In this document: one piece after another, positions 22,801 through 34,800 of the stretch
How positions within the stretch are numbered: the first letter of the stretch is position 1
Layout: each line of letters starts with the position of its first letter
NCBI GenBank assembly: GCA_020746105.1
Contig: CM036639.1
Coordinates: 124,001 to 188,000 of the forward strand
Direction of reading: 5' to 3'
Origin: Trogon surrucura
Taxonomy: Eukaryota > Chordata > Aves > Trogoniformes > Trogonidae
Length of the DNA: 64,000 nucleotides
Program-made: the position numbers and the translations under genes
The notes under the pieces: generated by a model
Database searches by the model: none
The model's input: only the letters and a program-made list of their open reading frames with translations
What the model was told of the DNA's origin: nothing

Positions 22801-25800
22801 CTCATCTTTTATTGTTGCCACAGCGCACAGTGGTGAAAAGTTTAGAGATGTTCGACTGCATTTGCTACGTGCTATTGCCACATTAGGAGTGCCATCACAG
22901 ATAAAAACGGATAATGGTCCAGCTTATGTTTCTAATAATTTTAAAGTATTTTTGCAGGAATGGGGAATATCCCATGTGACGGGGATACCTTATTCACCAA
23001 CGGGACAGAGCATTGTGGAAAGAGCACATCTCACACTGAAAAGAATGCTACAGAAACAGAAAAGCACTGTCGTTGGGATGTCTCCACATGAGAAGTTGTC
23101 CAAAGCAACTGACATGATGGGACTCTGAGGTACCGATTACCAACGATGACATGGATTGGACTGGGAGAAGATGGTTACGGCTGATGGCAGAGCAATTATG
23201 GGAAGATGTAACTGTTTTCAATGTTACCCGTTGTTCTGATATGTATTCTCCTTGTGTGACTAACAATGAAGCTTATATTGGTTGCATAAGACTGTCTAAT
23301 CAAAACCACATAATAGGTGTTAAGGTTTATGGTACTAACCAGCAGAGTGATCTTTCTTTAGCTAAAAGCAAGACGGGGAAACTAGCTGCCTTTTGCTTTG
23401 TTAGAAGTGTGTGATTAAGGATCAAATTGATAGGGAGACTCCCTTGCATTCTTCCTTCAGCCCTGGCCAAGCTGTGAGAAGAATTCAACGGAGCAAATAA
23501 CACCAGATGTTCCCGCACTCAATGTTATGTAAGGTTGTTTATTTAATAGTATAAATGCTGGACCCTCTTGCAGCGACTTCAGAAACCTCACCTACGAGTG
23601 GACGCACTGCGTAGGATTTCCCAATTGTCAGGAGGGTTCTCCAGAAACGTCGCTGCAACAGGGGCTCCCCAGCACTGCGGGTCTGGATGATTTAGGGATT
23701 TGTGTTTAATAGAATTTGTTGTTGTGGGAAGTGTTTTGTTTTGTTCTTTTTCATTATAGTCAACGATCTCACCTGAAGTGCTGCCCAAGGGGTCCGAAGA
23801 ACTGAAAAATACATCTTATGACTTTGATGGTGATCCAAAAAACAAAAAAGGGGGAATTGTGGATACCCTACATTTTAGTTAGCTGTGCTGGCAGCACTGT
23901 GTTGCAGAGTTAAGACTTTCGTCCTTGAGCTCTCTCCTAAACAAGTGCATAACTCTTGCTTCCTAATTATGAAAAGAGACCCTGACCAGCCAAGTACAGC
24001 TCGTGTTGAGAGCTTGCCCGTGAGAATGAACAGATAAGGTGCTTCTTGTACACCAGATGCGCATGGGAGTGAACGGGAGAGTATGATCAAAACAGACCTG
24101 GGAAAATCTGTTTTCCCTGTGTGATAACAGAGTGATTGAAGGAGTACATGAGCTAATAACAACCCTGGCTGTATAGTCTGATCTCTTGTTTGTAACCCAA
24201 AAATAGTGCTTCGTGCTAGTAGGTATAAATATGTGTGCCTGCTTGCAATAAAGTGAATTCCGTTTTCCACCATCTCGGAGTTCGTCCGTGCTTCTCAACA
24301 CCCTAGAATGCCGAGCTTGCGAATTAACAAGTCAAAGAAATCCTACAAGGGTTCTGACAGAGAATTCAGATTCCTAATGCATACAATTATTATCTTCCAG
24401 AACTATTCTAGTGTGTAAAAGTAACAGCAAAGGCAAGGTACCTTTGTGTCTGAGCTCCACTCCACATTGCCAGTATTTTTCATTCGCCAGTGTTTGATAA
24501 ACTTTGTTCCTGGCTGCAGGTGAGTCCCATCTGGCAAATTCTCATCCACAAATACCGCACTTAGTGTTGGTACAATTGCTTGGAAGGGTTGACTAGGACT
24601 CCTGGAATCGAGGAGAGAAAACAAACAAAAAAATATACCAAAACCCACAAACTGAGTCATTCGCTTACTATCTCACTGACTAAAAACAAAGGAGGCCATT
24701 TAGCTTGTCGTCTTCTATCTCCAGAAGTTTGTTTTAGCTACTGTTTTCATCTTCAGTTTATATACCACGTAGCAGTTTGCTTTTCTTAGCTTGAGGCAAA
24801 AAATGAACACATTAAACCAATATTTGTTGATTTGGAAGATTACTATAATTACAGAACTCAGATTTAACAGAGAAAAAGTTTGCTGTTCTTCATTTGATTT
24901 CAGTCTGACAGCAATGCAGGCTACGCTACTCTGTTAGAGAATGAAGTCTTTATCTTTATGATGTTGAATCAAAAAGACTGCTATAGTCCAAGCACTTGCC
25001 TCTTTTATTTGGCCTTACAAGCAACAACATTAAGACACTACAGTTTTTACCTGAAAGGGGCTCAAGAATCAATTTAATTCAAAGCTTTACTGTTAATTTG
25101 GGTGCACTGAGAGGGGACTGGTGAAGTAGCTCATATGCATGCCAACTTTAAAAGAACTAAAAGAAAGCATTCAGACACAAATTAGCACTGGTTTTGTTCC
25201 TGTAATATGCCTGATCAGCAAAAAGGAAGCAAAGATAGCCATTTCAAGCTCCCCACAAAAGTAACTGATTAATTTGACTTGTAAATGTCCTGAATGGAAG
25301 AGATGAACTAAAGAAACTACAACTCTCAACAGTTTTACACCTGTACATTCATAAAACCAAAGGGATTGGAAAACACAAAGTGTTGCCTGCAAAATTTGCT
25401 GTCTAGGGAGCTGCAGCTTAAGATCGTATAAAAAGAAAAACAGGAAAAAAAAAACAGAACACTGAACATAAGCACACAGGATGTACTTTATGCAGACACT
25501 TAATACAGCAGGAAGATAGAGACTTGACATCTGGAACGTTTATTTACGCTGTATGCACATTCATGTATATATAGTTAATCCTAGGCATTTCCCTTCCTCC
25601 TAAATCTATATCTAGGTTTCTGGCAATAACCATGAGATGTTTGGGGTTTTTTCCTTCTACTCTCCTCTCGCATTAAAACAGTAAAAACACTCCACCTTGC
25701 AAATTCCATTTAGACAAAATTCTCACAGGGTCCAAAGACAATGGATAATTTAAATGAGCAACTTCATAACCTCCTCCTGTTACTTTAACTTGGTCTCATC

Positions 25801-28800
25801 ACAAAAGGTCAGACAGCACAACTAAAAAATGCTCAGGTAACAACACTGCTTACAGGAAGGTATTAGGTTGGAAACTCTCAGATTTCAGTGTAGGTGAGCC
25901 ACTAGCTTCCAGTACATGGACAGAGTTCCACAGATGAATTTTCCTGTGCAATTTTAGCTGCTTTTTAAGCTCTCGGACCTCTGCCTTTCGTTGTTTCTTC
26001 TCTGCTCGTAATCTTTGTTTTTCTGCCTTCAGAAATTTTTTGTCCATCTGTTTCTGGAGCCTGCAGAGACAACAAGCCACCTTGTTATAATACTTGAAAC
26101 TGATTAGAATTCAGCTTTAGTCAACACAGTCTTAGTCTCAAAAGGAACACTTCAGGAAATGTCTCATGTTTCGAGACTGGGTACCAGATTACTTGAATCA
26201 TAGAATCATTAAGGTCAGGAAAAGACCTCTAAAGATCATCAAGTCCAACCATCAGCCCAATACTACCGCAACTACTAAGCCACATTCTGAAGTGTCACAT
26301 TCAAAAACATGTTCACAGTTGCTTGTGAAGATACTTTGCAGAGGCTCAGCAAAAGAAGGAACTTAAAAGATGGATTCGAGTATGTTCAAAGAAAAAGCAA
26401 GCACTCAAAGTTCACTACCCACTTATGACACAAAATTGTCTTTTCAACTTTATTAAAAATGCTGCAAGATTCATGACCTAGTCCATTTATAAGTATATAG
26501 CTATTTTTAGCTACTCGCAATAGTTTGAGTATCATTTCTGCTTCTTGCTATCTTCAAATATAACAGCTGAACATCAGCCCCAATACAGGTGCTTCTACTT
26601 TGCTATCAAGATAATCTTGTCGGGTACTGACAGGCACCACCATTTACCTAACTTGCTCCAATGTAGCAGGCAGGCAAGGTGAAAACTCTGCAGGGCTGTA
26701 GTTCTCAGCAATACATATTACAGGTCTTCGCAGCTTTAATAAGACATGATTAGGATCGTGGGCATATGTTCCTGCTTCACAGTGCTCACAGATACTGTAG
26801 GCTGGACAAAGGCTGCAAAGCAGAAAAGGCAGAAGCTCACCAAGAGGCAGATGAAGAATTAACACACTAGAAAAAGTCACTGAAGGACAATTAACCCTTA
26901 CATTTCTGCAAAGGGAAAACTCTATCAGACTACCACTGCAAGCAGTGCCTGATGAAACAGAAGCTGGTTCTCTCACTTATACATCAGCATTTGGAACCAT
27001 CTGAGTTATCTAGACCAGCACCCCTTCTTTTGGCAAAACTGCAACACAGCTCCCACATCCTTCTTGAATACAAACTGAAAAAAACCTGATGCTTCCTTTA
27101 GCACAAGTGACTAATAACTGTTGCTATAAAGGATAAAACATTATATGTACTAAAATACTATGTCAGAAGCAGCATCATATTCAGGATAATACAGAGGATA
27201 ATACAGAGGATAATACAGTCAACTGAAGTATTCAGGGATGCAAACCAGGTTGACCCTGCTGGACCAGGACTGGTAAAACACAGACTGATATATCCTGCCA
27301 GCATAAAAAATAATCATCCATAGAAAAACCCCTGTGGGTATTCCACTTGCTGCTGCTGACTAGCCCTGAAATACTTACCTTTACAGCAACTGTCTCACTG
27401 AAAAACCTCACTTTTGACACCTTAGATATTCATTAAAACCTATCTAATATTATTAAACTGACAACAGTGAGATCATTAAGAAAAGCAGAACCTGCCTTGG
27501 TATCATTGACTGCCAGAACTAAATAAACAACTATTACAGACTAGTGGTCTGCATATTACTGCATGTAATATGCAAAAAAGGTAAAGAGTATTTGAGAACA
27601 CAGAACGTGTCACAAAGTTCTCTCATTTTGTTCTAACTATCATGTTTTCTCAAAACAGTACAAATCTTGCTCTTACACTGGTAAGGTCTACCCACCACAG
27701 CAGAGAACATACGCACTTTGTGAGACACACGCTGGACATTCTGCAATGTACAGCATGCTGCCGATTAGACAGCTAGAAGTCTACGACACCCAAGACGGTT
27801 TCTCAGACTCATTCACACGCCCCACATGTTAGGTTTCCCACACTTCCATCTCTCATCATACTCCACCTGCACTGGTAGCGAACTCCAACAATTCGGGCCT
27901 TGCAGTTGCAGCAGGAGATCAGCCAGTCACACTGGTTGTCATTCCCTGACTGACTCTCCGAAGGTGGAGGTGCTGCTGTAATAGAGCTCTCAGAAAAATC
28001 TGGAGGCTGACTGTGATAAACAAGCTTCTCGTATAGCTTCTGCTCCAGTTTCTCAACTGTTTCCTTAACTACTTGTTCCCTGAACTGGAAAAAAATAAGT
28101 CATGGATGAGACCCCACCCACACAGCTTCGAAGGTTGGATCACATTGTCTCAAGACTCCCAATCCGTAAGTCATAAAGCAGTTCAGAATCAACCTCCCAG
28201 CCCCCCAGGACATTCCAGATGACATTAAACAAGCATCACATTCTTGCAAGAGGATTTATATTTTAGAAGATATCAGCCTATAGCTTTTAACAAGGCAAAT
28301 TAAAAATCATATATTCATACTCAGAATATTAAGGTTCTTCTTCCATAACCTTGTACCAGAAGGAAACTAATCTGAGACAATTAACTCCCTACAAACCCCT
28401 CTGTAGTCTCTATCATTAAGTCCTGATTCTATCCAAGGTTTCTAAACAAGGATATTTTAAATACAACTATTAAGCTCCCTTATCTTTAGTTTGTATGAAG
28501 AGGCCCCAGGGGAGGGAGACTACAGAAAAAAAAAACAAAAAACCAAAGATAAATGCATACACTATTGTACACTGTACCTTTTAGTTTCAACAACTCACTA
28601 GTCAGTTAATTCTTAGATGAAGCAGTCTAACTCCTTCTCAGTAATGTTTATTAACTGTTCAAAACAAGTTAACACGGATATCTTATTAACCTACAGGTTA
28701 TACTCAAGGACCTCCTAGAAGTATTTTCTAAACTGAACAATCAAGAAAGGCAAGATCATGAAATGCTATGTTTCACATCTCAGGAAACCTTCAGTATTAC

Positions 28801-31800
28801 CCAACCAGAACTGGTCAAACAAGAGCCTCCAAAAGCAACACTGTAATTCACGCTCTCTCTCACGATGAAGGCCCTGAAGTTCCTGTTACTACCTGGAGTA
28901 CAACAAACTTTCCGTCATAAGAGCTACTTAAAACTATACTCAAACCAAGCAAGTGCATACACCAAACAATCCACGTTCCACAAGAACTGGCAGGTATCAA
29001 CCTTTATTTTCCCCAGGTAACACTGACACTGTTCAGGCATAGTTAGACATCTAATTTCTATTTATCACCACAAAAGCACAGTAATTAGGTGCCTACATGC
29101 CTTTAAGATCTTGGTTACAAGCACTGAGAGCAAGTGTGATCGGATGTATAGAGTCAGGCATCACAGGTCCAGTCACAGCCTCTTATGTACTCCTTTAAGA
29201 ACAACAGAATTCAGAAGAAAATACACTTACTGTTTCCAAGTAGCTAGTAAACCATTCTGGAGGATTTTCGTTTCTCCTTCCTGTTGTAGTGTGATTTAAT
29301 TTTTGCTGTGGAAAAAAAAAGACAAAAAAAAAGGCGCAACAAAACAACATACAACAACAAAACATATCACAAAACAAGTCACACAAAAAAAACCCCACAT
29401 TGTCAAGTTCTTTTGAAAATAGTGAAAAAACAACACAAGGAAGCCACTGACATTTTCCTGAAAGACTTCTGCCTTATTAGCATTTGAGTCTAATTACACA
29501 GCAGAGCCAAAAAAGTCAAGTCAATAAGAAGTTAAGAGATGGCAATCATGGCTTCAGGAGACCAATTACTTGATTAAAATACCGAGGAATGGTCAGCATG
29601 AAAGAATCTGTATTCCTACATGCAGCATAAAAATATCTTCTTGAAGACATTAAAACAATTTTGCAAGCTTTAATGGATGCAGGTAGGTGAAAATAGAAGA
29701 CCCAACTTCTGAACTAAAGAGACTTTATGTATGGGTAAAGATGACAGTCTATAAAGTGAATTATACTTATGAATACTTTGTTTTAATGAATATATATTCC
29801 AACCCTGCATCCTACCTGAACTGTCTGCTCCTTTCCATTTTTTAATTCTTCTAATCCCTGAGCTTGCATGGAATAACGCAAAAGAGGTTTCTTCTCTTTA
29901 AGAAGTGCCAACTTTTCCGTCACAGCTTCATCACGTAGTTGCAAAGAACACGAAGTTTCTTTCAGAGATTTTTCTTCATATGCATTCATCTGGAGCCAAT
30001 TTCCTTGTTTAACTGCAATCTAAATAACACATATATACACCATACTTACTCCACTTGCAACCAACATGCAAAATTCTGTGAGAATACAACACCACGCTAA
30101 ACTGGAAAGGCTAGGGAAAGACTAATACACACAAAAAAATTAGTAAAATGCCAAGGAACAGCCAGCTGATACTCTATTTTGCCTTTCTCAAAGGTTACCA
30201 ATATGCTTATTAAGAAGTTTATTATAAGCAAAAGGATAATATACAGATATTCTGCAACATGTTAGTCTACAATAAAGCTGTTCACTTGAGCCAGTAAACA
30301 ATAGATTCTTTCCAAAAAATTAAGTGAAGTTTATCATTATTATTATCAGATCTGAAATTCAGATCATGAGAAAAAAGTTCCAAAAGCATTAATGTCGTAC
30401 AACTGAAATTTAAAGGAATACAATTCTTATTTTGTCTAAGTAAAAGTCGCTGCTTATAAAGTAATTAAGCATTGATACCAATTAAAACTTTAATGTTGTA
30501 CTCTCCGGCAACAGAGCCTACATGGTAAGATTTTTAAAGGAATCCCATTAGAGACTAGTATCTCTAAACACGGAGATTCCTGTTTAAGTGTTTGAGAAAG
30601 CCAGTCATTTAACCAATGAATTGGCTGCTCAGGGCCCTGAATCACACCTGCCTATTCAACTAATTTATACAAATCAAGATGGGAAAAAAAATGTAGCAGA
30701 ACATTCAAATCAGTGTTCAAAACCTAAAAAACCGAGCTCTTCTGATTACTATGAGCCAGGTAATGCTGGTTTGGTTTTTTTGGTTCTCATCAGCTATACC
30801 AGTTTTAACTGGAGAATTAGTCAAAAATAACAAAAAATAAAAATCAGAGCACATTTACCTTCAGAGCTTCTTCATATTCCTCTAAAGAAAAAGGGGGAAA
30901 AAAAAAAAGTAAATTTTCCCTGTCTCAAACAACAGATGTATAGTTTAGCACACAGTATTTAGGGGCCCTTATACCGAAAAGTATCCCCCACACGTTCCAT
31001 AAATTCCTTTCAAACAGAGCTACTGAAAGAAAAAACTATATGTATGGCATCAAGGAAACATATTCTCACAGCCTAGTCAATATTCTGTTAAGTTAGTCAT
31101 TTCCAATTTGTTCCTACAGATCAAAAATTCCTTCTTTTGGGAAGAATTTGATGCCTCATGATACATAAAATCCACAAAGCAAGAAGCAAGTGTTCTCCAA
31201 ACACACGAATGACAGCTGGGGTCTATTTATTGAATTCAGTAGAGTAGCAGCTCACCTTTGCTGTTCACAGAGACCTGCAAAGAGAAATTATCGTGAATAA
31301 TAGTCACTAGTATGTTTTTTGTAATTCTCCTTAAGTTAACATGCTTTCAGAATAAACATACTTTTATTCAGAGTTTTCAAAATACCACTCCTTCAGATAT
31401 TTGTTATTTCTGCCTTGTTTAATCATTAACCAATGTTGTGGTGTTCCAGAGAAGACGATGTTCTTCATTAGATTTGCAAAATTAGCAAGGTCTCTGGCCC
31501 CTACTTGCACCCATAACAGGTGTGGTCTCCACTATGGGAAGCAAGGTGGCACTGGGACCGCTGGATTCGCTCCACAAGTACACAGAGGTTGGACCCAGTA
31601 GCTGTCAATGCCCCCAAAAGGAACAGCTAACTGTTTCATGATTTAGGTACAAGCCAAGCCCATTTTCTACAGGTAGTCATTCATCAGTTCTGCACAGAGA
31701 AGTTATTTAATCACTACAGCACTGGATGAGTCTGAACATTTACTCTACTAGCATTGGAAAAAGATATTTAACAAATACATCTGTATGTTTGTATAGATAT

Positions 31801-34800
31801 AGGCTGGAAAATAAGGGGAGAGTCTTTCCCTGAAACATTCTGGAATCCTCTTGACATTTCTCCTAAAGGGAAAAAAAGAACACCAACCAAAGATCCCCAT
31901 CTCTGCAATTCAGCAGAGCTACAGAGCAAGTAGTGGAACACAGAGTATGCAAAAGTTACATTCTGTTCAGAGCTAAATTCTATTCTAAATCTCTAGATAA
32001 ACAGAAAGAATGAGAGGTGAGCTTATGCCAAGCAGGAAGTTTCTCAACAAGGACAAATAAAAGTAACCAATTTGTTTTCCCAGTCAGTAATCTGCTTGGA
32101 GATTATAGCATTTGCACAAAGTAAGCAGAGGATTTGCGTACACCAGATCAGTGAAGAAAACATGCTAATGGCAGGGGACCTACATTTTTCAAAGGAAGGA
32201 GTGTCGATGGAGGAGATAGGGCTTTATCACGGCTACCAACGCAAATAGTTACAACTACCTTATTCTCATCAAATGAAAAATAAAAGAGTCCCTTCACAGA
32301 AGCAGCCCTCCCTCAGAGCCCATAGAACCACTGGCTGTTTCTATGGGGTCAGAGAAAGAAAGGTAGTAGCTTTGAAATAAATAGTTTTAAATAAGTATGC
32401 TATGTTAAGAGTCAAACCACAAGACTAACAACTATTTTCCTAACAAAGGGGGCAAAAAAAAAAAAAAAAAAAAAATCGCCTCTGGTCTGCATAACAGACA
32501 CTCCTGAAGGGCCCAACACCAATTGCCAAGGGGCACAAAGGTTTACACCAGTCATATCTTGGCAGACCTGTTGGGAGGGTTAGGTAGCAGGTATTTTACC
32601 TCATCGTTATCCTCGTCAATATATTTGATCTGAATGTTGTCCAGGTCAAATGAAACTCTAACCTGTACAGAAAAAAAAAGACAAAACCACGATGCGACAG
32701 GACTACAGATGTTTCAGTTGATCATGATTATTAATAGGAAAAACAAATTTAACCCTTCCACCCCTCCCTTCAAGTTTTCTGCTGAAATAAACACTGTTTT
32801 ACAAAATCCATTCTTCTGGAGTTGAATAACTCTCTCCAGTGCCTGGCCTCCAACCTTTACTAAATTTCTATAATGAAAAGAAAAAAATAATTTCTTTTAT
32901 GTTTCGCCCTCCCTAGTTAACATTTACCCCAAAACAAATAATCCACCTTCCCGTTACAAGAGGACTACCTCAGGGTTAACAAACTCAGTCACGGTGAACA
33001 CAGCAATAAACAACAGCTAAAGCAAATAGTCACCAAACTCTAACTTTTACATTAAAAAGGACCAGGAAGATAGATCACAGAAGCGATCAACATTTCTTCC
33101 ACAAACCTATTTGTGTCTTGAGAAACTAAGCTTAATTCAAGTAATAAAAAGAAATTCAAGTATTAAAAAGCACGCAATATCTCATTCTACTACTCACTGG
33201 ATGACACACTGTGCATATAAACCCACTATAGAGATCAGAATCAGGAGACTAAAGCTGAGCAGCTATTTTGTATCTTCCTTTAATAAGGCAGAACAAACAG
33301 CATCAAGCGAACCATAAATGAAGACGTGTTTCCTTCCTATATTGAATAGCAGTCTTTGAGGCTCACGTACATTTTTTTATTATTTACCTACACAAGCCGC
33401 ATTTTTCTCAGCTGAAGCTCTCTGTGAAGGAACTGATACATCCAAAACACATTCCACTAGCCTGGACCCAACAGGAGAACAGGGGCAGTCACAGAAGACC
33501 GCAGATAGTTGAGACTTACAAAGCACCACAAGAGGACAATGAAACAGCTACACACTCTCTGCAGGGAGCTTGCTACAGGCAGGTTCCTCCAGCAATAGGT
33601 CCCGAATTCATGTGGGGAGCGCAGCAAGAGAATCAACTCAGCTTGTCAAGAAGCAACAGCGGTCTCTATCTGCATGGTCTAGTACCACTAAAACTCGGGC
33701 TAGAACCAGAGATCAAGTTACCGCTTACAAACACTAGGCACGTTTAGCCGATGCTACCTTGAGACTAATTCAGAGAGCGCAGCACAGAGGCACCCAGTGG
33801 TATGATCCCAGTCAGAGAAACACTTGCAAGAGAACACCACGCCTTGAACAAACACACCCTCACTCTCAGACTTCTTAATCTAAGGGCTACACCGTGCTTA
33901 CACAGCAACCTGCTTTCAGCCTGGACGCAAGCAGCATTCCGACGAGTTCACACAGCCCTGCGGGGCCTCCTGGCCACCACGTATTTCAAGCCTGAACTAA
34001 CACCTATTCTACAAGCCTGAAATACAATGAGTGAAGATGGTGAAGTTCCATTTTTAAATTTAAGTAATTCACAATGCAAGAACCTCCTACAAGATACACT
34101 GGAATATGTTAGCTAAAAAATAACTGACCTAGAGAAAATAAAATACTGGCAAGCTCTCTTAAGATGTAACTTTGAGATTAAGCTAAAAAAACCAAACCCA
34201 GAACAACTGCTACAGAATAAATAAAAAACAAGCTATCCCCGCCCCCCCCAAATACTGGAGCTTCGTCACAAGCAAGGGAATCCTTACTACGCAATTGCAG
34301 CCAATACAGGAATTTTCACTAAATAGCCCTAGAAACAAACATCCAGACAACATCTCCTTTCCACCTGGGGAGAGAGAGAGGGGGTCAGAGAGTGTCTATC
34401 AGCATCCAGCGGCTGGCCCAGCGCGCGAGATCCAGACCTTCACCAGCAACCGCCCATGCCTGGCGCACCACGGAAGGTACACGTAAAGTCACATCCGAAC
34501 CAGCACAGAGGAGCACCAGGAAGCAAGAAAAAAAGTGTATTAGTGACTCAGTACCTCAGAGAGCAAAGGTAAATCTTCAGGAAAATATTCTATAAATAAC
34601 ATAAGAGCGTTACTGCACCGTTACCTACTTCAGTGGGGGGGGGGGGGGGGGGGGGGGGGAATGTAAGAGGAAGCGACTACACTTTGTAGGGGTACAGCTC
34701 CAAAATCAACCGTCCACAGCTCCTGAAAAGAGCAACACGTACGGCCAAGGCCACCTGCTCACACAAACGAACACGCGACCCACAAGCCTCACCCAACACT

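Larger units (their letters stand above)
20177..24300 (+). mobile_element. Recent, internally deleted endogenous retrovirus (beta-like), antisense in NBR1
   Basis: A 4,124-bp provirus flanked by CCCTAG duplications. Order: 5' LTR, primer-binding site, short leader, gag open frame without nucleocapsid, fused RNase H/integrase remnant, env-like remnant, structured 3' non-coding segment, polypurine tract, 3' LTR. Protease and reverse transcriptase are absent, so it cannot copy itself. The two LTRs show no difference by eye over 443 bp, so insertion was recent. Gag begins with a betaretroviral-type matrix pattern (MGQ start, CPWYP, KRVG). It lies in an NBR1 intron in the opposite orientation to the gene, the arrangement usually tolerated. 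It is an old-style genomic copy and not a competent virus. Assignment as betaretrovirus-like rests on gag pattern and RNase H/IN style, so class is moderately sure. Confidence 0.95.

Noticed and set aside
33424-34020. Two plus-strand frames in NBR1 intron 1
   Set aside because: No splice-consistent structure or recognisable domain; likely chance.
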